From the NCBI GenBank assembly GCA_020441605.1, contig JAGRLX010000357.1, forward strand, positions 1 through 7,493: a stretch of DNA of 7,493 bases, given 5' to 3'. The number at the start of each line of letters is the position of its first letter. The stretch's first letter is position 1. Origin of the DNA: Alphaproteobacteria bacterium. Lineage in GTDB: Bacteria; Pseudomonadota; Alphaproteobacteria; Rhizobiales; Aestuariivirgaceae. The position numbers were made by a program, and so were the translations under genes. The notes under the pieces were generated by a model. The model was not told where the DNA came from. It was given only the letters and a program-made list of their open reading frames with translations, and ran no database searches. This document shows positions 1 to 6,369 of this stretch, piece after piece.

Positions 1-1615
1 GATCATTTCGATGATCATGGGCTTCTCGCAGTCCTTCACCTATGCCGAAATCGCCGGCATGTTCGGCAACAAGTCGGGCGGCGCCTCGGTTTATGGCGCC
101 ACGGCCTGGCTGCGCTACTCGAAATTCATCGCGCCCTTGTCTGTGTGGTGCAACTGGGTCGCGTGGACGCCGGTGCTGTCGCTGGGCTGCGCCATCGCAG
201 CGGGCTACATCCTCAATGCCCTGTTCCCGATCCCGGCGGCGGACTCGCAGGCCGTCATCGACTGGGTCGCTGCCAATGCGGCGAATTACACCGAATCCAC
301 CCAGGCGGTGATCGACTACATCGCCGCCAACGCCGGCACCGCGCCGGCCGATGCCATCACCGCAGTTGCCACCAGTGACGCGGTCAATGCCTTGACGCCA
401 CCGATCCGCAACTGGGAGCTTCTGGGCATTCCGGTGCCGGGCCTCGGCACGCTGCACTTCAATTCCACCTTCGTCATCGGTGCTGTGCTGATGCTGATCA
501 TCTTCTGGATCCAGCATCGCGGCATCGCTTCGACGGCCAATGCCCAGAAGTGGCTCGGCATCATCGTGCTGGTGCCGCTGTTGCTTGTCGGCCTGGTGCC
601 GATCCTGACAGGGGCCATCGACAGCGCCAACGTCACCGGCCTCATGCCGCCCGGCGAAACTTCCACCAGCTGGGGTGACTGGTCGATCGGCGGCTGGACC
701 CTGTTCCTCGGCGGCCTCTATATCGCGGCGTGGTCGGCCTATGCCTTCGAGACGGCTGTCTGTTACACCAGCGAGCTGAAGAACCCGGCCACGGATACGC
801 TCAAGGCCATCCTGGCATCGGGCATACTCTGCATCGTCTTCTACTTCCTGGTGCCGTTCTCCTTCCAGGGCGTCCTGGGTCTGGAGGGCATGGGCAACCC
901 GGCGGTGGTGGACGGCACCGGCGTCGGCGAGGTGCTGGGCAACATGGTGGGCGGCGGCAAGGTCATCACCCAGATCTTCCTGATCCTGATGATCCTCGCC
1001 CTGTTCCTCGCCATCATGACGGCCATGGCAGGATCGTCGCGCACGCTCTACCAGGGTTCGAAGGACGGCTGGCTGCCGCGCTACCTGACCCATGTGAATT
1101 CCCATGGCGCGCCAACCCGGGCCATGTGGACCGACCTCATCTTCAACCTGTTCCTGCTGGCGCTCGCCTCGGATGCGACGGGCTACTTCTACGTGCTCGC
1201 CATTTCCAACGTGGGCTACCTGATCTTCAACTTCCTCAACCTGAACGCCGGCTGGATCCACCGGGTCGATTCGGGCCACATCAAGCGTCCGTGGCGGGCG
1301 CCGACCTGGCTGATCGGCTTCAACACCATCCTGGCCTTCGTCAACGCCCTGTTCCTGGGCGCCGGCGCCAAGGTCTGGGGCTATTCCTCGGCACTGTGGG
1401 TCGGCATCATCTTCGCCGCGCTCATCATCCCGGTGTTCTATTACCGCCATTACATCCAGGATGGCGGGCGCTTCCCCAAGGGCGCGCTCGATGACCTCGG
1501 CCTGACGGAAGGCGACATGGGCGAACGCAAGGCCGGCATGTGGCCCTATATCACGCTGATTGCCGGGGCGATCGTGGTGCTCTGGGCTAACTGGTTCTTC
1601 GTCCTGCCGGGCTAG
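1..1615 (+). CDS. APC-superfamily amino acid permease, 5'-truncated
   Basis: This is an inner-membrane secondary transporter, most likely for an amino acid or amine. The frame is open to the left edge (first full codon at position 2) and begins in what looks like TM2 of the APC fold (SFTYAEIAG followed by KSGG, about 35-82), so the real start and TM1, roughly 40-60 residues, lie off the window. The ATG at 11 is internal. About ten to eleven further hydrophobic segments follow. The APC TM6 hallmark is clear: FETAVCYTSELKNP at 746-787, matching the family pattern of a TM6 Glu followed by ExKNP. The TM8 region has SSRTLYQGSKDGWLP. Between TM3 and TM4 is a long polar loop (about 230-460), predicted periplasmic by APC topology, with an 18-residue duplication. 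An additional hydrophobic segment follows TM12 at the C-terminus. The stop TAG at 1613-1615 is followed by a strong terminator. The substrate cannot be assigned. The family call is firm. Confidence 0.9.
   Translation, partial: IISMIMGFSQSFTYAEIAGMFGNKSGGASVYGATAWLRYSKFIAPLSVWCNWVAWTPVLSLGCAIAAGYILNALFPIPAADSQAVIDWVAANAANYTESTQAVIDYIAANAGTAPADAITAVATSDAVNALTPPIRNWELLGIPVPGLGTLHFNSTFVIGAVLMLIIFWIQHRGIASTANAQKWLGIIVLVPLLLVGLVPILTGAIDSANVTGLMPPGETSTSWGDWSIGGWTLFLGGLYIAAWSAYAFETAVCYTSELKNPATDTLKAILASGILCIVFYFLVPFSFQGVLGLEGMGNPAVVDGTGVGEVLGNMVGGGKVITQIFLILMILALFLAIMTAMAGSSRTLYQGSKDGWLPRYLTHVNSHGAPTRAMWTDLIFNLFLLALASDATGYFYVLAISNVGYLIFNFLNLNAGWIHRVDSGHIKRPWRAPTWLIGFNTILAFVNALFLGAGAKVWGYSSALWVGIIFAALIIPVFYYRHYIQDGGRFPKGALDDLGLTEGDMGERKAGMWPYITLIAGAIVVLWANWFFVLPG
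248..355 (+). repeat. In-frame 54-base tandem duplication inside the permease loop
   Basis: Two 18-codon units lie head to tail (248-301 and 302-355). The first 11 residues read QAVIDWVAANA and QAVIDYIAANA: nine identities and two conservative changes (W/Y, V/I). The remaining seven residues have diverged. Synonymous differences in the matching codons (gcc/gcg, gtc/gtg, aat/aac) show the duplication is old and selected at protein level. It sits in the predicted periplasmic loop between TM3 and TM4. Confidence 0.7.
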
Positions 1616-1640
1616 CCTGGGCAGGCCTGTAACGATCCTG

Positions 1641-1675
1641 AACCGGCGGGCTCGTCACCCGCCGGTTTCTTTTTT
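1641..1675 (+). terminator. Rho-independent terminator of the permease gene
   Basis: A perfect 10-bp stem (AACCGGCGGG at 1641-1650 with CCCGCCGGTT at 1658-1667) has a 7-base loop and is followed by TCTTTTTT (1668-1675). It starts 25 bases after the permease stop. The opposite strand has no T-run beyond the hairpin, so it is an efficient terminator only for the + strand. It may still hinder polymerases arriving from the convergent gene that ends at 1682. Confidence 0.93.
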
Positions 1676-1681
1676 ACTGAC

Positions 1682-3088
1682 CTAGCCAATGATCGGCGTC
1701 GACAGGAGCCACAGGCCGAACATGGTGTAGAGCACCATGGCGGCATTGAGCGGCACCTGGCTGACCGTTGCCATCATCGCGGACGGCAGCGTCCGGAGCG
1801 CCATGACATGGGCCGCGATCACCGCCATCACATGACCCGCGACGATGATCGCCACCTGGATCTGATAGACGGTCGTGGCCACATGGTAGTCCATCATCAC
1901 CGAGGCCGGCGGGTTGAGGCCGGAGGTTCCCAGAAGATCGGCTCCAAGGCCGAAGGGATCGCTCAGGGCCTTGAGCGCCGTCGGCACGGTCACCGGAAAA
2001 TCCGGCAGGTTATGGGCGAGGTGATAGGCGAAGGCGATCGGCACCAGCGACCAGACGAGGCCCGGAATGCGCCGGCCGCCGGCCATCCAGGACCCGCACC
2101 AGACCGCCAGCGCGTAGACCAGACCAAGCGCCAGGGCCGTGCCGGCAAGACCAAGCGTATTGGGAACCACCACCACGGAGCGGCCCGGATATTCGAGCGG
2201 GTTCAGGCCCAGCCGCACCACCCAGAAGAAGGTGTGGAGCAGCCCGTCAAAGGACACGCTGGCCAGCGCCAGCAGGATGAATGCGCGGGTGCCTGGCATG
2301 CCGTCGCCTTCGCGGAGCAGGGCGAAGCCGGGTAGCCCGAGCTCGAGGATCAGCCGCCCCTTTTCCTCCCGCCACTGCACGGGGCTCAATCGTGACACCA
2401 TGCGGAAATAGACCGAGAAGCATTCCGCCGAACGGAACCAGGCCGATCCGAACAGCGCCCCACCGACGAAACTCACGGCCAGATAGGTGCTGACCACAAT
2501 GGCCAGGCGCTGTGGGTCCTGTGGCGTCTCATAGATCAGTTCCAGCCAGACAAAGCCGAAGAACAACAGCACCGCCGGCCACAGGCCGAGCCAGGCAGGC
2601 CAGGCGAGAGGCGGACGGCGGAGGCCGAGCCGGCCCATGAGGCGCAAGAGGCCGGTCCAGGGATTGACGGCGGCCCACAAGTTTCCGGTGAACAGGACGA
2701 CGATCGTCAGTCCCGTCCACCACAGCTTCCAGACCACGCCGGGCAAGGGGTTGGCGGTCGGATCGGTCGGCCCGGCAAAGCCCGCGGCCACCAGCACGAG
2801 GACCAGCGCCAGGCTCGCCAGGCTGGGAACGACGGTCACCAGGCCAGCGATGGGCCCGAGGTCAAGGCGCGGCGGTTTCCGCCCACGCCCTTGCATCAGG
2901 GGCATCGCTGCGGCCAGTGCCGCCGAGGCCAGCACGACCAGGGCGCCGCCGGTGATGAAGAGTCCGGTCGGCATCAGCATGACATTGCCGCGCTCGCTGG
3001 TATGGGCCAGGGCTGGCGCTGCCCACGCGCCGTATGCCGCCGTCATGGCCGCGCCGGCCGCAACCCTCCTCCGGGGTGAACCGTTCAT
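1682..3088 (-). CDS. Polytopic membrane protein, 'fenitrothion hydrolase'-like family, function unknown
   Basis: A 468-residue membrane protein. The chosen start (ATG at 3088-3086) has an AAGGGAG Shine-Dalgarno nine bases upstream and gives a good signal peptide: PRRR, a hydrophobic core, then APALA before HTSERG. The frame stays open to 3286, but that would add 66 non-secretory residues over the divergent gene. About 10-11 hydrophobic segments follow. Visible motifs are GNLWAAVNPWTGLL (135-148), FVWLELIYETPQDP (179-192), ECFSVYFRMVSRLSP (222-236), SFDGLLH (279-285), LVPIAFAYHLAHNL (348-361), SDPFGLGADLLGTSG (376-390) and AGHVMAVIAAH (417-427). From memory, the same order (NPW, WLELVY, AFSVYF, FDG, LVPIAFAYxxAH, SDPxGxGxDLFGT, AGHVxAxxxAH) occurs in membrane proteins of Actinobacteria and Proteobacteria labelled 'fenitrothion hydrolase' by annotation transfer. 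That activity is very unlikely to be the general role. His285, 356, 359, 402, 419 and 427 could bind metal or heme (inference). The gene diverges from the importer operon. Confidence 0.85.
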   Translation of the reverse strand: MNGSPRRRVAAGAAMTAAYGAWAAPALAHTSERGNVMLMPTGLFITGGALVVLASAALAAAMPLMQGRGRKPPRLDLGPIAGLVTVVPSLASLALVLVLVAAGFAGPTDPTANPLPGVVWKLWWTGLTIVVLFTGNLWAAVNPWTGLLRLMGRLGLRRPPLAWPAWLGLWPAVLLFFGFVWLELIYETPQDPQRLAIVVSTYLAVSFVGGALFGSAWFRSAECFSVYFRMVSRLSPVQWREEKGRLILELGLPGFALLREGDGMPGTRAFILLALASVSFDGLLHTFFWVVRLGLNPLEYPGRSVVVVPNTLGLAGTALALGLVYALAVWCGSWMAGGRRIPGLVWSLVPIAFAYHLAHNLPDFPVTVPTALKALSDPFGLGADLLGTSGLNPPASVMMDYHVATTVYQIQVAIIVAGHVMAVIAAHVMALRTLPSAMMATVSQVPLNAAMVLYTMFGLWLLSTPIIG

Positions 3089-3097
3089 ACCCTTGGT

Positions 3098-3104
3098 CTC
3101 CCTT
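3098..3104 (-). promoter_or_regulatory. Ribosome binding site fixing the start of the membrane protein
   Basis: Read on the minus strand, this is AAGGGAG, ending nine bases before the ATG at 3088. It is the only good Shine-Dalgarno near a candidate start in this frame, and it puts the initiator directly before a signal peptide. It supports 3088 over the longer open frame reaching 3286. Confidence 0.7.
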
Positions 3105-3107
3105 CCC

Positions 3108-3137
3108 TTGACTTGCCAGAATCTTCCTCCGCATACT
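3108..3137 (+). promoter_or_regulatory. Candidate sigma-70 promoter of the ABC importer operon
   Basis: A TTGACT -35 element (3108-3113; with the preceding base it reads CTTGAC, the usual alphaproteobacterial form) is followed by an 18-base spacer and CATACT at 3132-3137 (four of six matches to TATAAT). Transcription would begin near 3144, leaving a leader of about 48 bases. The leader contains GGCC-AAAA-GGCC (3153-3164), a small potential hairpin of unknown meaning. The -35 box lies only a few bases from the ribosome site of the divergent gene. No convincing minus-strand promoter was found, nor a clear operator palindrome. Confidence 0.4.
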
Positions 3138-3180
3138 GCAGGCGGGACAAGAGGCCAAAAGGCCACGCTTCGGCAAACAT

Positions 3181-3186
3181 GGAGGA
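3181..3186 (+). promoter_or_regulatory. Ribosome binding site of the substrate-binding protein
   Basis: GGAGGA lies five bases before the ATG at 3192. This near-perfect Shine-Dalgarno decides the start within a frame that is open upstream to 2637. The start it selects gives a protein beginning with a twin-arginine signal peptide. Confidence 0.8.
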
Positions 3187-3191
3187 TCGTC

Positions 3192-4478
3192 ATGGGGAAG
3201 TTTTTTCTGAACGGCAAGGCGCCGGCGCTGATCACGCGCCGCGGCCTGTTGCAGGCGGCGGGGGCATCGGCAGCGGCAGGGCTCATTCCGCCGGCGCTGG
3301 CTGACGCGGCGCCGCTCAGGATCGGCCTGCAGGCTCATCTGACCGGCATCGGCGCCAGCTATGGCCACTGGTACAAGAAGGTGAGCGAGGCCGCGGTCGG
3401 CGCCATCAACGCCGCCGGCGGCATTGCCGGACGGCCGATCGAGATGATCATCGAGGACGATGCCACCGATCCCAAGCGCGGCTCGGAGGTGATCGAGAAA
3501 TTCGCCACCCAGCACAAGGTCGATTTCGTGTTCGGGCCATTGTTCAGCCATGTGGTGGCGGCCACGGCGCCGCGCGCTGGCGAACTGAAGATGCCGACCT
3601 TCGTGGTGAGCGAGACGACTGAAGTCGCCGCCGGCAATTTCAACCGCTACATCTTCCAGACGGGCATCACCGATGTCCGGGCCCAGATCACCGCCATCGC
3701 GCCCTGGGTGGTGAACAACGCCGGGAAGAAGGTCACCATGATCATTCCCGACTACATTTTCGGCTATCAGCACCGCGACTACTTCACCGAGGTGTCGGCC
3801 AGGCATGGCGGCACGGTCAACGGCGTGGTGGCGATCTCGCCGGCTGAATCGAGCTTCAGCAAGTATTTCACCCAGATCCCCGCCGACACTGAAGCGATCT
3901 ATCACGTCATGGTGGGACCGGGCGTGCTCACCTTTGTGCGCGAGCTTGGCGAATATTTCGGCGGCAAGGGACCGCAGCTCTTCGGCTTCATCGACTCGAT
4001 CGAAGCAGTGGACATTGCCTCTCCGGGGCTTGAATTCCTCGAGGGCTCGCATCTGTGGGAGGCCTTCCCGCGCTATGCCGCAGGCCTCAATACCGATGCC
4101 GCGAACGCCTACCGCAAGACCGTGGGCATCGACGAGAATGGCGCCGATGTGAACAATCCCAAGGACATCGCCACCGCCTCGCACATGTTCGGTTGCTGGG
4201 AAACGCTGCACGCCATCAAGGCCGGCGTCGAGGCCTCGGGCTACAAGGATGGCAACGACCGGGCCAAGTTCATCGAAGCGATCGAGGCCGTCACCAGCTT
4301 CGAGGAAAGCAGCGCCTATCCCCAAGGCACCAAGGCCTTCCATGGCAAGACCCACCAGAGCTTCGGGCGGCAGTTCATCTCCAAGGTCGAGGGCGGCAAG
4401 CTCAACGTGGTGCATACGACCTCGATCGAGGACAGCTTGTACGAGTCGGCGGCGGATTACACGACGCAGGCCCTGTGA
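3192..4478 (+). CDS. HAAT-family ABC transporter substrate-binding protein, Tat signal
   Basis: A 428-residue periplasmic ligand-binding protein of the Leu/Ile/Val, amide and urea class (type I periplasmic fold, Peripla_BP_6-like). The N-terminus has ITRRGLLQAAG (14-24), a twin-arginine motif followed by an Ala/Gly-rich core and a likely cleavage site after ALA (35-37). The mature part opens with PLRIGLQAHLTGIGASYG (41-58). Next come NAAGGIAGRPIEMIIEDD (73-90), the family's NxxGGixGrpiel...D signature, and DFVFGPLFSHVVAA (111-124), the first-lobe ligand-binding region. The second lobe includes the DYIFGYQHRDYF and ISPAESSFSKYFTQI segments. Length is slightly above E. coli LivJ/LivK. It is the first gene of the importer operon, has a strong ribosome site, and is 71 bases from the first permease gene. 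The ligand is unknown: branched-chain amino acids, amides, urea derivatives or aromatic acids are all possible for this family. Confidence 0.92.
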   Translation: MGKFFLNGKAPALITRRGLLQAAGASAAAGLIPPALADAAPLRIGLQAHLTGIGASYGHWYKKVSEAAVGAINAAGGIAGRPIEMIIEDDATDPKRGSEVIEKFATQHKVDFVFGPLFSHVVAATAPRAGELKMPTFVVSETTEVAAGNFNRYIFQTGITDVRAQITAIAPWVVNNAGKKVTMIIPDYIFGYQHRDYFTEVSARHGGTVNGVVAISPAESSFSKYFTQIPADTEAIYHVMVGPGVLTFVRELGEYFGGKGPQLFGFIDSIEAVDIASPGLEFLEGSHLWEAFPRYAAGLNTDAANAYRKTVGIDENGADVNNPKDIATASHMFGCWETLHAIKAGVEASGYKDGNDRAKFIEAIEAVTSFEESSAYPQGTKAFHGKTHQSFGRQFISKVEGGKLNVVHTTSIEDSLYESAADYTTQAL

Positions 4479-4500
4479 TTGCCGATGCCAGGAAGTGGCG

Positions 4501-4534
4501 GCGCCGGATGTGACATCCAGAGGTCCTCCGGCGC
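4501..4534 (+). repeat. Intercistronic inverted repeat between binding protein and LivH genes
   Basis: GCGCCGGA (4501-4508) and TCCGGCGC (4527-4534) form a perfect 8-bp GC-rich stem around an 18-base loop. A smaller competing hairpin, GGATG-TGA-CATCC, lies at 4506-4518. No T-run follows, so this is not a standard terminator. In ABC importer operons, such hairpins after the binding-protein gene commonly protect its mRNA or limit read-through; that role here is inferred. Confidence 0.5.
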
Positions 4535-4549
4535 GGGCCCCGCTGCACC

Positions 4550-5431
4550 GTGATCACCTCCGCCCAATTCTTTCTCGCCCTGCTCGAAGGCATCGTCGGC
4601 GCTTCGGTTCTGGCGCTCACGGCGCTGGGGCTGTCGCTGGTCTTCGGCGTGATGCGGATCATCAACATCGCCCATGGCGAACTGGTGATGCTCGGCGCCG
4701 TCATCGCCTATGCGGTGGCGAGTTTCGTTGGCGGCAGCCCGCTCTTCGGCTTTGCCGTCGCGGCGATCATCGCGCCACTGGCGGTGGGGGCCATGGCCAT
4801 TGCCGCCGATTTCCTGGTGCTGCGGCGGATCGCCTATGACCCCGAGCGCACCATCGTCGCCACCATGGGTCTCCTGTTCATTGCCCAGCAACTGGCCCTG
4901 ATGACCTTCGGTCCGGACGCCCGGCCGGTGGAGCCGCCGATCTATTTCCGGGTGCAGTTCCCGTGGTTCGGGTACTCGGGCTACAAGCTCATCGTGGTCG
5001 GCGCATCCATCGTGCTGGTTGGCGCCACGTTCCTCCTTCTCACCCGCACCAGGCTCGGGCTCTACATGCGGGCGACCCAGATGGATGCCGACATCGCCCA
5101 GGCCTTCGGCGTACCGGTGCGGCGGATCTATGCCACGGTGTTCGGGCTTGGCGCGGTGCTCGCCGCCCTCGCTGGCGTCCTGATCGTACCCATCCGCCAG
5201 GCCCATCACTTGATGGGCGGGGATCCCCTGCTCCTTTCGTTCATCGTGGTCATTCTGGGCGGGCTCGGCAATCTGCGCGGCACGATCTGGGCCGCCATCT
5301 TCATCGGCGTCAGCGAAGGCATGATTTCGGTGCTGTTCTCGCCCACCCTGTCGAAGATCATCGCCACGTTGCTGGTGGCCCTTGTCCTGGTGGTGCGCCC
5401 CGGCGGCCTGACCGGCAAGGCGGCCGCATGA
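4550..5431 (+). CDS. livH: LivH-type ABC importer inner-membrane permease
   Basis: A 293-residue channel subunit. The LivH hallmark GVMRIINIAHGELVMLGA is at 33-50. The cytoplasmic coupling (EAA-like) loop is ILGGLGNLRGTIWAAIFIGV (235-254), preceded by the conserved GLYMRATQMDADIAQAFGV (170-188). About eight hydrophobic segments fit the usual topology, and the length is normal (E. coli LivH is about 308). The start is GTG at 4550: upstream in frame the only ATG (4508) is followed at once by TGA, and no other ATG or GTG occurs before the conserved N-terminal helix. No clear Shine-Dalgarno sits at the right distance, so initiation may be weak or depend on RNA structure. The stop TGA overlaps the next ATG by four bases. 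It pairs with the LivM-type subunit; the transported ligand is unknown. Confidence 0.93.
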   Translation: MITSAQFFLALLEGIVGASVLALTALGLSLVFGVMRIINIAHGELVMLGAVIAYAVASFVGGSPLFGFAVAAIIAPLAVGAMAIAADFLVLRRIAYDPERTIVATMGLLFIAQQLALMTFGPDARPVEPPIYFRVQFPWFGYSGYKLIVVGASIVLVGATFLLLTRTRLGLYMRATQMDADIAQAFGVPVRRIYATVFGLGAVLAALAGVLIVPIRQAHHLMGGDPLLLSFIVVILGGLGNLRGTIWAAIFIGVSEGMISVLFSPTLSKIIATLLVALVLVVRPGGLTGKAAA

Positions 5432-6369
5432 AGGCCGTTCTTCTTCACGCCGGCGTGGTGGGCCTGCTGTTTCTGCTGCAATTCGTGCTGCCGGACTATC
5501 ACCACGCCAATCTGGCGCGGATCATGGTCTATGCCATTCTCGCCATCGGCTACAATCTGCTGTTCGGCTACACGGGCCTTCTGAGTCTGGGCCATGCCAT
5601 GTTCTTCGCCGCCGGTGCCTATGGCGCGGGCATTGCCGTCTACTGGTTCGGCTTAGGTCCGGCGGCGGCCTTTCTTGTCGGCCTGCTTTCCGGTGCCGCA
5701 GCCTCGGCCATTGCCGGCATCGTGCTGGTGAGGGTCACCGGCGTCGCTTTCCTGATCGTCACCCTCATGCTGGCCCAGGCCGCCTATCTCTCGACCCTCT
5801 ATTTCAATACCGTGACGCTTGGCGACCAGGGCATAGTCCTGACACGCATGGCGCCGCTGGAGCTTCCGGGTCTCTCGCTGTCGCTCGGCAATGCCAGCGT
5901 CAAATACAATATTGCCCTCATCGGCTTCGCAATCTCCCTGTTCATCGCCATGTGGCTGGTGCGTTCGCCCATCGGCCGGGTCTTCGTCGCCATCCGCGAA
6001 AACGAGCCGCGCACCCGCATGCTGGGCTATGACACGGCGCGCTATCGCTATCTCGCCATCGTCGTGTCGGGCAGCATCGCGGGCCTGGCGGGAAGCCTCT
6101 ATTGCCTGCTCTTCGCCTATGTGGGCGCCTCTTTCGCCGCCCTGCAGTTTTCCACGCTGCCGCTGTTGTGGACCCTGCTCGGCGGGGCCGGCACCATTCT
6201 CGGACCGTTCGTCGGCACCGGCCTCATGTTCTACCTGATCGACATTTCATCGGGCTACACGTCAAGCTATCTGATCGTGGTTGGCGTGGTTCTGCTGGCG
6301 ATTACCCTGTGGTTCCCGCGGGGCCTGATGGGCGCGCTTTCGAAACGCCTGGGAGCCTGGCTGCCATGA
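5428..6369 (+). CDS. livM: LivM-type ABC importer inner-membrane permease
   Basis: A 313-residue second channel subunit. The LivM hallmark YAILAIGYNLLFGYTGLLSL, continuing into GHAMFFAAGAYG, spans 35-66. The conserved cytoplasmic stretch GRVFVAIRENEPRTRMLGYD is at 183-202, and the coupling loop LLGGAGTILGPFVGTGL is at 250-266. About nine to ten hydrophobic segments are visible. It is shorter than E. coli LivM (about 425), lacking that protein's extra N-terminal region, as is common in alphaproteobacterial versions. The start ATG at 5428 overlaps the LivH stop as ATGA and has AAGG seven bases upstream (5417-5420). The frame is open further upstream to 4963, but that part overlaps LivH and is not membrane-like. 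The gene ends in another ATGA overlap with the LivG gene. Confidence 0.94.
   Translation: MKAVLLHAGVVGLLFLLQFVLPDYHHANLARIMVYAILAIGYNLLFGYTGLLSLGHAMFFAAGAYGAGIAVYWFGLGPAAAFLVGLLSGAAASAIAGIVLVRVTGVAFLIVTLMLAQAAYLSTLYFNTVTLGDQGIVLTRMAPLELPGLSLSLGNASVKYNIALIGFAISLFIAMWLVRSPIGRVFVAIRENEPRTRMLGYDTARYRYLAIVVSGSIAGLAGSLYCLLFAYVGASFAALQFSTLPLLWTLLGGAGTILGPFVGTGLMFYLIDISSGYTSSYLIVVGVVLLAITLWFPRGLMGALSKRLGAWLP

Noticed and set aside
730..1494. A 254-codon open frame in the +1 register inside the permease gene
   Set aside because: Its translation is rich in Gly, Arg, His and Pro without membrane segments or domains, while the overlapping frame carries the APC motifs.
3160..3175. Possible sigma-54 promoter (GG-N10-GC)
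   Set aside because: Only the core dinucleotides match; the surrounding TGGCACG/TTGC positions mostly do not, and transcription would start on top of the ribosome site at 3181-3186. Chance matches are common in GC-rich DNA.
2637..3191. Upstream extension of the binding-protein reading frame, open by 185 codons
   Set aside because: It runs antisense to the membrane protein gene, has low-complexity Arg/Pro/Thr-rich content, and ignores the strong GGAGGA site and signal peptide at 3192.
3089..3286. N-terminal extension of the minus-strand membrane protein to an ATG at 3286
   Set aside because: It would place 66 non-secretory residues before a good signal peptide and overlap the divergent gene's start. 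The ATG at 3088 has its own ribosome site.
2862..4415. A 517-codon open frame on the minus strand opposite the binding-protein gene
   Set aside because: Its translation is rich in His, Asp, Gly and Arg with no recognisable domain, typical of an antisense shadow of a GC-rich gene. The opposite strand encodes a clear transporter protein.
4501..4534. Inverted repeat as an intrinsic terminator splitting the operon
   Set aside because: No T-run follows the stem, and the downstream genes have no other visible promoter, so it is better read as an mRNA structure within the operon.
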